Source: a bacterium (GTDB lineage: Bacteria; Chloroflexota; Chloroflexia; Thermomicrobiales; UBA6265). From it: a stretch of DNA of 28,208 nucleotides. The number at the start of each line of letters is the position of its first letter. Positions within the stretch are counted from its first letter, which is position 1. The stretch spans positions 1-28,208 of the forward strand of contig JAPOLF010000006.1 of NCBI GenBank assembly GCA_029977305.1. The letters run 5' to 3'. Below the pieces are notes generated by a model. It searched no databases. It saw nothing but the letters and a program-made list of their open reading frames with translations, and was not told the DNA's origin. Shown piece after piece: positions 22,659 to 28,208 of the stretch. The position numbers and the translations under genes are program-made.

Positions 22659-24299
22659 TCACGCCACCGCGGAGCGGCTTCGCAGAAATTGTCCTGACAT
22701 CTCCCCGGTGTGCGCGCCATCGCGGAGCACCCGTTGCCCGTTCACCCACACATCGCGGATCCCCACCGACAGTTGGTGCGGCTGCTGGAACGTCGCCCGA
22801 TCCGCCACGGTCGCCGGATCGAACACCACCACATCCGCCGCACAGCCTGCCAGCAGCACCCCACGATCTCGCAGCCCCAAGCGATGCGCCACCGAGGACG
22901 TCATCTTCCGGATCGCATCTTCCAGCGTGATCACGCCCTCCTCGCGCACGTAATGCCCGAGCACCCGGGTGTAGGTTCCGAACGCCCGCGGATGGTGCAG
23001 GCCCGACCCCATCTGCTCAAGCACCTCAGGATCAACCCCACCGGCATCCGTCGACACCTTGATCCACGGCAGCTGCAATTGCGTCCGCAGATTCTCGTCA
23101 CTCATCTCGAAATAGAAACAAAAGATGTTTTGTCCCTCGTCGTGGAGCAGATCCATCGCCGTGTCCGCCCAATGCTGCCCTCGCTCAGCCGCGACCTCCG
23201 CCAGCACCCGCCCCCGCAATCCCATGTTGTGCGGTTGGAGCAACCCGGCGAGCACGACATTTGTCGCCCCCTCGACCGCCCCGAGATTCTCGAATCCCGG
23301 TTGCGGGTTCAGGATGTCCGCTTTGATCCGCGCCCGAATTTCCGGGTCCGCCAGGTTCGACCACAGCTTCCCATCCGCCTCGGCCCACGTCGGCAGCACC
23401 GTCGCGAGGCCCGTCCCCGCGGCCTCATAGGGGTACATGTCAGCGGTCACGTCGATGCCTTCAGCCCGCGCCCGCTCGATCCGGGCGATCACCTCGGGCA
23501 TCAACGACCAGTTCCGGCGCCCCGCCGCTTTCAGGTGATAAATCTCGGTCGCGACGCCGGTCTGCCGCGCGATCTCCAGCGTTTCCTCCAACGCCTCGAG
23601 AATCCGCGTCTCCTCCGAGCGCATGTGCGTGATGTGCACCCCGTGGTGACGCGCCACCACCTCCATCACCGCCACCAACTCGGCGGTCGAGGCATATGAA
23701 CTCGGTGGGTAGATCAATGCCGTCGCGAGTCCGAAGGCCCCGTCCCGCATGGCCGCGTCCATCACCTCGCACATCACGGCGATGTCGGCCGGCGAGGCCT
23801 CGCCCATCTCGTACCCCATCGCAAACTCGCGCAGGGTCCCGTGGCCGAGGAAGGACCCGACATTGATGGACACCCCCCGCCCCGCGAGATCCACCAGCCA
23901 ATCCCCGAACCGTTGCCATTCCGCGGCCCGTGCATTCCAGTCGTCGAGTTCGTCACCAAGCAGGGAGCGCAACTCCTCCGGGAAGGGCGAGGCGATCCGC
24001 CCACCGCTCGGTGATGGTGTCCAAGATTCGCCCATGATGTCGGTCGTCACGCCTTGTGTCACCTTGGACAGTGCGCGTCGGTCATTCAGGAATGGCACGA
24101 TGGAGTGCGACTGGATGTCGATGAATCCCGGGCACACGACATGATCGGTCGCGTCGACGATCTCCCGCCCGCTTCCGGTTCCCGGCGGCGCCACGTCGAG
24201 CACCTTCCCGCCGGCGATCACCACATCGCCATAGGTCCACGGGTTCCCCGTTCCGTCGATGACGCGCCCGTTCCGGATCACCACATCCGCCTGTGCCAC
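22659..24299 (-). CDS. Amidohydrolase, N-acyl-D-amino-acid deacylase family
   Basis: A 546-residue amidohydrolase of the D-aminoacylase type, which removes acyl groups from N-acyl-D-amino acids. Seen: the N-terminal composite beta domain (DVVIRNGRVIDGTGNP), the entry CPGFIDIQSHS (56-66), and the barrel histidines in HITHMRSEE and EIYHLKAAG that match the usual metal ligands. The catalytic Asp is in VSTDAGGVD, and the C-terminal GCAADVVVFDPATV is typical. Two usual ligands are changed: the first His of H-x-H is Gln63, and the metal-binding Cys of the GNCG motif aligns with Ser92 in GESW. GTG 24299 has AAGGAGTC six bases upstream. Substrate and true activity are therefore uncertain; a subfamily with altered metal use is likely. 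Confidence 0.85.
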   Translation of the reverse strand: MAQADVVIRNGRVIDGTGNPWTYGDVVIAGGKVLDVAPPGTGSGREIVDATDHVVCPGFIDIQSHSIVPFLNDRRALSKVTQGVTTDIMGESWTPSPSGGRIASPFPEELRSLLGDELDDWNARAAEWQRFGDWLVDLAGRGVSINVGSFLGHGTLREFAMGYEMGEASPADIAVMCEVMDAAMRDGAFGLATALIYPPSSYASTAELVAVMEVVARHHGVHITHMRSEETRILEALEETLEIARQTGVATEIYHLKAAGRRNWSLMPEVIARIERARAEGIDVTADMYPYEAAGTGLATVLPTWAEADGKLWSNLADPEIRARIKADILNPQPGFENLGAVEGATNVVLAGLLQPHNMGLRGRVLAEVAAERGQHWADTAMDLLHDEGQNIFCFYFEMSDENLRTQLQLPWIKVSTDAGGVDPEVLEQMGSGLHHPRAFGTYTRVLGHYVREEGVITLEDAIRKMTSSVAHRLGLRDRGVLLAGCAADVVVFDPATVADRATFQQPHQLSVGIRDVWVNGQRVLRDGAHTGEMSGQFLRSRSAVA

Positions 24300-24385
24300 C
24301 GCAGACTCCTTGTTCGTGTCAATCGCTGCCCGCGTGTGATCCTCGCAGTGCCGCATGGGTCGGTCAACGCCTGACCGACACGACA

Positions 24386-24413
24386 ACGGCGGCCGGGTTG
24401 CCCCGACCGCCGT
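24386..24413 (-). terminator. Hairpin terminator after acs
   Basis: ACGGCGGCCGGG (24386-24397) pairs with CCCGACCGCCGT (24402-24413) with one mismatch and a TTGC loop. TTGTCGTGTC follows on the minus strand. It lies between acs and the amidohydrolase, so these two are probably separate transcripts. Confidence 0.65.
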
Positions 24414-24438
24414 ATACAACACCCATGGAAGTGATGTG

Positions 24439-26433
24439 CTAGTCGTCGTCCTTCGCATTCGCTGATGCGTCGCGGATCGTCTCCACCACCGTTGCATCCG
24501 CCAGCGTGGTCGTGTCGCCCAGCGGCCGACCCGCCGCGATGTCGCGCAACAGGCGCCGCATGATCTTGCCCGATCGCGTCTTCGGCAGATCCGGCGTGAA
24601 CATCACCTGCTTCGGTCGCGCGATCGCGCCAATCTTGTGGGCCACGTGCGCCCGCAACTCCTCCCCAAGCTCCGGGGTTATCGTGGTGGATCCCTTGACG
24701 ATCACGAACGCGACGATCGCCTCGCCTGTGAGTGAGTCCGGCGTGCCTACCACAGCCGCCTCGGCGACGCGATGGTCATCGACCAAGGCGCTCTCGATCT
24801 CGGTCGTGCTGAGGCGGTGTCCGGAGACGTTCATCACGTCATCGACGCGGCCCATCAGCCAGTAGTACCCCTCCTCATCGCGATGGCACCCATCACCGGG
24901 GAAGTACTTGCCCGGGAACCGGGACCAATACGTGTCCTTGTACCGCTGCGGATCACCGTAGATGCCGCGGAGCATGTGCGGCCACGGCTTGGTGATCACC
25001 AGATACCCGCCCTCACCGAGCGGCACGGATTCGCCCTTGTCGTCCACGATGTCCGCGAAGATCCCCGGCACCGGCTGCGTCGCCGATCCCGGCTTGGTCG
25101 TGGTGATCCCCGGCAGCGGCGAGATCATGATCCCGCCCGTCTCCGTCTGCCACCACGTGTCCACCACCGGGCAGCGACCGCCACCGATCACCTCGTGGTA
25201 CCACATCCACGCTTCAGGATTGATCGGCTCCCCGACCGACCCCAGCAAGCGCAACGACGACAGATCATGGTGCTGCGCGTGCGCCCGACCCCATTTCATA
25301 TGCGCGCGGATTGCGGTTGGCGCGGCATAGAGAATCGTCACCTTGTACCGCTCGACAATCGACCACCACCGCTTCGCATCCGGGAAATCCGGCGTCCCCT
25401 CATAGAGCACGCTCGTCGTCCCGTTCGTCAGCGGTCCGTAGACGATGTAGGAGTGCCCCGTCACCCAGCCGATGTCCGCCGCAGCCCAGTACACGTCCTC
25501 CGGCTTGATGTCGAACACCCAACGATGGGTCGCTGCCACCCCGGTCAGGTACCCACCAGTGGTGTGCAGGATCCCCTTCGGCTTCGCCGTCGTGCCCGAG
25601 GTGTACAGGAGGTACAGCATGTCCTCGCTGTCCATCGGCTCCGGTGCCGCATCCGCCGCTTGCTGCGGCACAATGTCGTGCCACCACACATCGCGACTCG
25701 CGTCCCATGCGACGTCCTGCTCGGTGCGTCGCACCACAAGGACTTTCTCCACGCTCGGCGACATCTTGACCGCGTCATCGACGTTCGGCTTCAGCGGCGA
25801 GACTTTGCCGCGTCGCCAGCCGCCGTCCGCGGTGATCACCAACTTCGCCTGCGAGTCGTTGATGCGATCGGAGAGCGACTCGGCCGAGAACCCGCCGAAC
25901 ACCACCGTGTGCGGCGCCCCGATCCTCGTGCAGGCCAACATTGCCACTGGCAACTCGGGCACCATCGGCATGTAGATCGCCACGCGATCGCCCTTGCCCA
26001 CGCCCAGTGCCTTCAACGCATTCGCGCAGCGCTGCACCTCGTCGAGCAACTGCGCATAGGTGATCGTCTTCGTGTCGCCCGGCTCGCCTTCCCAGTGGTA
26101 GGCGATCTTGTCGCCACGCCCTGCCAGCACGTGCCGATCAAGGCAGTTGTAGGAGACGTTCAACTTCCCGCCGACGAACCACTTGGCGAACGGCAGGTCC
26201 CACTCCAAAGCGGTGTGCCACGGCTCGAACCAGTCGAGTTCGCGCGCCTGCTCCTCCCAGAACGCCACCGGATCGGCCGCCGCCCGCGCGAAGATCGCCG
26301 GATCGTTCAGCGTGGCATGCGCCGCAAAGGCGGGTGGGGGAGGGAAATGTCGCCGCTCATCAAGCAACGATTCGATCGCGATTTCGTGCTCATGCGACCC
26401 GCCGGAAACCGGATTCATCCGTGATTCTGCCAT
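24439..26433 (-). CDS. acs: Acetyl-CoA synthetase (AMP-forming)
   Basis: A 664-residue adenylate-forming enzyme making acetyl-CoA from acetate, ATP and CoA. The Acs N-terminal domain (WFVGGKLNVSYNCLDRHV), the ATP signature YLLYTSGTTAKPKG, the acetate-pocket region DTWWQTETGGIMISP, the hinge region MGRVDDVMNVSGHRL and the C-terminal PKTRSGKIMRRLLRDI are all present. The lysine in that last motif is the usual reversible acetylation site in this family, so post-translational control is likely. ATG 26433 is chosen because GAGGGG lies about 7 bases upstream and the preceding in-frame codons lack a good start. It is divergent from the CstR-like gene; a perfect 8-bp inverted repeat lies just above its possible -10 box. 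Confidence 0.97.
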   Translation of the reverse strand: MAESRMNPVSGGSHEHEIAIESLLDERRHFPPPPAFAAHATLNDPAIFARAAADPVAFWEEQARELDWFEPWHTALEWDLPFAKWFVGGKLNVSYNCLDRHVLAGRGDKIAYHWEGEPGDTKTITYAQLLDEVQRCANALKALGVGKGDRVAIYMPMVPELPVAMLACTRIGAPHTVVFGGFSAESLSDRINDSQAKLVITADGGWRRGKVSPLKPNVDDAVKMSPSVEKVLVVRRTEQDVAWDASRDVWWHDIVPQQAADAAPEPMDSEDMLYLLYTSGTTAKPKGILHTTGGYLTGVAATHRWVFDIKPEDVYWAAADIGWVTGHSYIVYGPLTNGTTSVLYEGTPDFPDAKRWWSIVERYKVTILYAAPTAIRAHMKWGRAHAQHHDLSSLRLLGSVGEPINPEAWMWYHEVIGGGRCPVVDTWWQTETGGIMISPLPGITTTKPGSATQPVPGIFADIVDDKGESVPLGEGGYLVITKPWPHMLRGIYGDPQRYKDTYWSRFPGKYFPGDGCHRDEEGYYWLMGRVDDVMNVSGHRLSTTEIESALVDDHRVAEAAVVGTPDSLTGEAIVAFVIVKGSTTITPELGEELRAHVAHKIGAIARPKQVMFTPDLPKTRSGKIMRRLLRDIAAGRPLGDTTTLADATVVETIRDASANAKDDD

Positions 26434-26513
26434 CGTCAACCCCTCGTCGGGTCTCCGCACCTGTGCGGATCGTCAGTCCGCCCCGGAACCGATCGCGGGG
26501 CCTCAGTCACGGG

Positions 26514-26552
26514 AGTATACCGACCACTCCGTCTCATTCCCGCAGGGAATGA
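26514..26552 (-). promoter_or_regulatory. acs upstream region: -10 box and 19-bp palindromic operator candidate
   Basis: On the minus strand TATACT (plus 26514-26519) is a good -10 box about 80 bp above acs, with no clear -35. In the place of a -35 stands TCATTCCC (26534-26541), a GCA spacer and GGGAATGA (26545-26552), a perfect 8-bp inverted repeat. It is a candidate binding site for an acs regulator. Confidence 0.5.
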
Positions 26553-26569
26553 CCGAATGGTGCCAAGAC

Positions 26570-26598
26570 TTGATTACCCTACCCCCCTAGGGTATGAT
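26570..26598 (+). promoter_or_regulatory. Promoter of the CstR-like gene with operator in the spacer
   Basis: TTGATT (26570-26575) and TATGAT (26593-26598) are exactly 17 bp apart. The spacer holds TACCCTA (26575-26581), six Cs, and TAGGGTA (26588-26594), a perfect 7-bp inverted repeat that also reads as TACCC-N5-GGGTA. C/G tracts flanked by TA are typical of CsoR-superfamily operators. A bound repressor would block polymerase directly. The palindrome GATGAATTCATC (26596-26607) overlaps the -10 box. Confidence 0.75.
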
Positions 26599-26642
26599 GA
26601 ATTCATCAACCGATCGCACCGTCACCTCCACAGGAGTTGCCC

Positions 26643-26927
26643 ATGCCGAGCATGCATCTGCTCCCCGACGAAGCACGCGCTGATCTCGCCGACCGTCTTC
26701 GCCGCATCGAGGGGCAGGTCAAAGGGGTCAACCGGATGATGGAAGAGGGGCGTGATTGCACCGACGTCATCACCCAGCTCGCCGCCATCAAAGCTGCCGT
26801 CAACAGCGTCAGCGGTGAATTGATCGAGGCCTATGCCATCCGCTGCATCCGCCATCCGGAGGATTTCCCCTCACCGGAACTGGCGGTCGAGCACGCCGTC
26901 AAGGCGCTCGTGCGCAGCAACCGCTGA
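26643..26927 (+). CDS. CsoR-superfamily repressor, CstR-like (persulfide-sensing candidate)
   Basis: A 94-residue all-helical repressor of the CsoR/RcnR/FrmR/CstR family (DUF156). RLRRIEGQVKGVNRMMEEGRDC at the start and C39, Y64 and C68 fall at the exact spacing of the C-H-C copper ligands of CsoR (25 and 4 residues). The copper-binding His is replaced by Tyr, while the two cysteines that form persulfide or polysulfide cross-links in CstR are kept. ATG 26643 has AGGAG six bases upstream. The adjoining gene encodes a persulfide dioxygenase-rhodanese protein, which supports sulfide/persulfide sensing over copper or formaldehyde. An operator-like repeat lies within its own promoter, so it is likely self-repressed. 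Sensing function is inferred. Confidence 0.88.
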   Translation: MPSMHLLPDEARADLADRLRRIEGQVKGVNRMMEEGRDCTDVITQLAAIKAAVNSVSGELIEAYAIRCIRHPEDFPSPELAVEHAVKALVRSNR

Positions 26928-26983
26928 CCGAGAGCCTCGCCACCCATCGCGTTCCCTTCCGGCGAGAGAATAGGAGCACGTGC

Positions 26984-28156
26984 ATGATCATCGATCGCGT
27001 CTACACCCCCGGCCTCGCCCAAGTCGCCTACCTCATCGGCGATGAGCAATCCGGCGAAGCTGCCATCATCGACCCGCGTCGCGACATCGCCACTTACCTC
27101 GACTGGGCTGCCGAGAAGGGCCTGACCTTCGTCGCCATCTGCGAGACCCATGTCCATGCCGATTTCGTCAGTGGCGCGAAGGAGATGGCGGACGAAACAG
27201 GTGCCACGGTCTACGCCGGTCGGATTGGTGCCACCGAGTTCCCCCACACCCCGCTCGATGATGGCGACGAGATCCGTGTCGGCTCGCTCATCCTGCGTGC
27301 CCTCTGGACCCCGGGCCACACCCCGGAGCACATCGCCTATCTCCTCATCGATCCAGCCAAGGGCACCCTGCCCATCGCCATGTTCAGCGGCGATGTCCTC
27401 TTCTCCGAGGAGATCGGTCGCCCCGACCTGCTCGGTGCCGAAGCGCAGCAAGCCCTCATCGAGCAGCTCTATGACACCGTCACCACCCGATTCTCTTGGC
27501 TGCCGGATGACCTCGTTGTCTACCCCGGCCACACCGCGGGTTCCCCGTGTGGCAAGAAGATCGGCAATGCCCCTCAGACCACCATGCGTCAGGAACGCAA
27601 CAGCAATTACGCATTCAATCAACCCTCGAGGGAGGCCTTCCTGCGGACCGTCATGGACAGCATGCCGAAGCCACCTGCCTACTACCCGTTCATGAAGCGG
27701 ATCAACAAGATCGGCCCCGCGGACATGGACACCCTCACCCAAGCCAGCCCGATGTCCCCAGAGGCGGTTGTCGCCCGGCACGATGCCGGGGCGCTGCTGA
27801 TCGATGCTCGGCCTGGCTCTGCCTTCCGTGCCGGTCACATCCCGGGTGCGGTCTCGGTTGAACACGGCGCGAGCTTCGCCATTTGGGCCGGATGGCTGAC
27901 TCCCTACGACCGGGAGGTCGTCCTCATCGTCGACACCGCCGACCAGCTTGCTGATGCCATCACCGACCTCCGCCGCATCGGCGTTGACAAGATCACCGGC
28001 TGGCTCGATGGCGGCATGGCCGCATGGACCGCCGCTGGTCGTGCTGTCGCCACCCTGACCTCGATGTCGGTGCACGACCTCTTCGCCCACCGCAACGACC
28101 CGACGTCCAACGTCTCGCTCGGTCTGTGGGTCTCTCTTCCCGAGATGCAGCAGTAA
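26984..28156 (+). CDS. CstB-like persulfide dioxygenase with pseudo-rhodanese domain, C-terminus shortened
   Basis: A 390-residue fusion. Residues 1-245 are an ETHE1-type metallo-beta-lactamase fold with the iron-binding motif H56-x-H58-x-D60 in ETHVHADFVSG, H112 in TPGHTPEH, D137 in FSGDVLFSE and the YPGHTAGSPCGK loop. This domain is expected to oxidise persulfide to sulfite. Residues 255-350 are a rhodanese fold (LLIDARPGSAFRAGHIPGA...GWLDGGMAAW), but the active-site Cys loop reads VVLIVDTADQ, so it is inactive. A second rhodanese begins (LTSMSVHDLFAHR) and ends after about 30 residues without its DxR or Cys loop. S. aureus CstB has dioxygenase, pseudo-rhodanese and an active rhodanese, so the last module seems lost. 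ATG 26984 follows AGGAG. Cotranscription with the repressor gene, 56 bp upstream, is likely. Confidence 0.9.
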   Translation: MIIDRVYTPGLAQVAYLIGDEQSGEAAIIDPRRDIATYLDWAAEKGLTFVAICETHVHADFVSGAKEMADETGATVYAGRIGATEFPHTPLDDGDEIRVGSLILRALWTPGHTPEHIAYLLIDPAKGTLPIAMFSGDVLFSEEIGRPDLLGAEAQQALIEQLYDTVTTRFSWLPDDLVVYPGHTAGSPCGKKIGNAPQTTMRQERNSNYAFNQPSREAFLRTVMDSMPKPPAYYPFMKRINKIGPADMDTLTQASPMSPEAVVARHDAGALLIDARPGSAFRAGHIPGAVSVEHGASFAIWAGWLTPYDREVVLIVDTADQLADAITDLRRIGVDKITGWLDGGMAAWTAAGRAVATLTSMSVHDLFAHRNDPTSNVSLGLWVSLPEMQQ

Positions 28157-28208
28157 GAAAGCAATAAGAATGATTAAAGAATGATGTGTCGCTGCCCCCG
28201 AAAGTCAA
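28157..28208. other. AT-rich edge with an 11-bp direct repeat
   Basis: Right after the CstB-like stop the composition turns A-rich. AAGAATGAT occurs at 28166-28174 and 28177-28185, an 11-bp period. No gene can be called in the 52 bases left. Confidence 0.4.

Noticed and set aside
24772..26424. A 550-codon plus-strand frame opposite acs
   Set aside because: Arg/His-rich translation typical of an antisense shadow; acs is unambiguous.
26831..28090. A 419-codon minus-strand frame opposite the repressor and CstB-like genes
   Set aside because: Shadow of two well-supported plus-strand genes.
1..28208. tRNA, rRNA, CRISPR array, insertion sequence or phage genes
   Set aside because: No conserved RNA gene sequence, regularly spaced palindromic repeat, transposase or integrase was found in the intergenic spaces or reading frames.

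Overview
This window is high-GC bacterial chromosome with dense, short-spaced genes, strong GC bias at third codon positions and many GTG or TTG starts. The gene content best fits the phylum Chloroflexota, possibly a Thermomicrobia-like lineage: an FhaA (DUF3662+FHA)/FhaB pair beside a VanW protein, a glycine-linked CxxC zinc-ribbon protein, an amidohydrolase of the N-acyl-D-amino-acid deacylase type and a small class I ManA cupin. No rRNA, tRNA or ribosomal protein gene is present, so this placement is inference. I see no phage, insertion sequence or CRISPR array.

Layout. 1-713 (-): a broken argininosuccinate-lyase-like gene. 811-4976 (+): DUF362 protein, a four-helix membrane protein, a homocysteine S-methyltransferase and an FGGY sugar kinase. 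5010-6768 (-): ManA-like isomerase and ribulose-phosphate epimerase, pointing toward the kinase, so this is a small sugar-phosphate neighbourhood. 6894-11227 (+): FhaA, FhaB, a VanW cell-wall protein with C-terminal aromatic repeats, and a GT2 glycosyltransferase, a cell-envelope cluster. 11252-12691 (-): PDZ/radical-SAM DUF512 protein. 13024-15226 (+): greA, lysS and an unlisted 44-residue membrane protein, closed by a strong terminator.

15289-19746 (-) is a likely envelope-stress locus. An HtrA-type protease is followed by an OmpR-type response regulator, its histidine kinase, a secreted YceI protein and a small membrane protein. Upstream of htrA there are four hexamer repeats at exact 11-bp spacing, ending 10 bp before a -10 box, which is the layout of an OmpR/PhoB-type activator site. 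19917-21932 (-): sucD and sucC. 22226-22576 (+): zinc-ribbon protein. 22659-26433 (-): amidohydrolase and acetyl-CoA synthetase; acs, sucC and sucD together serve acetate and TCA metabolism.

26570-28156 (+) is the most interesting region. A CsoR-superfamily repressor with Cys-Tyr-Cys in place of the copper-binding Cys-His-Cys set is transcribed from a promoter whose spacer is filled by a C/G-tract inverted repeat. It is followed by a persulfide-dioxygenase/rhodanese fusion. This looks like a CstR/CstB sulfide-persulfide response, but the retained rhodanese domain lacks its cysteine and the usual catalytic C-terminal rhodanese is missing, next to an abrupt AT-rich edge.
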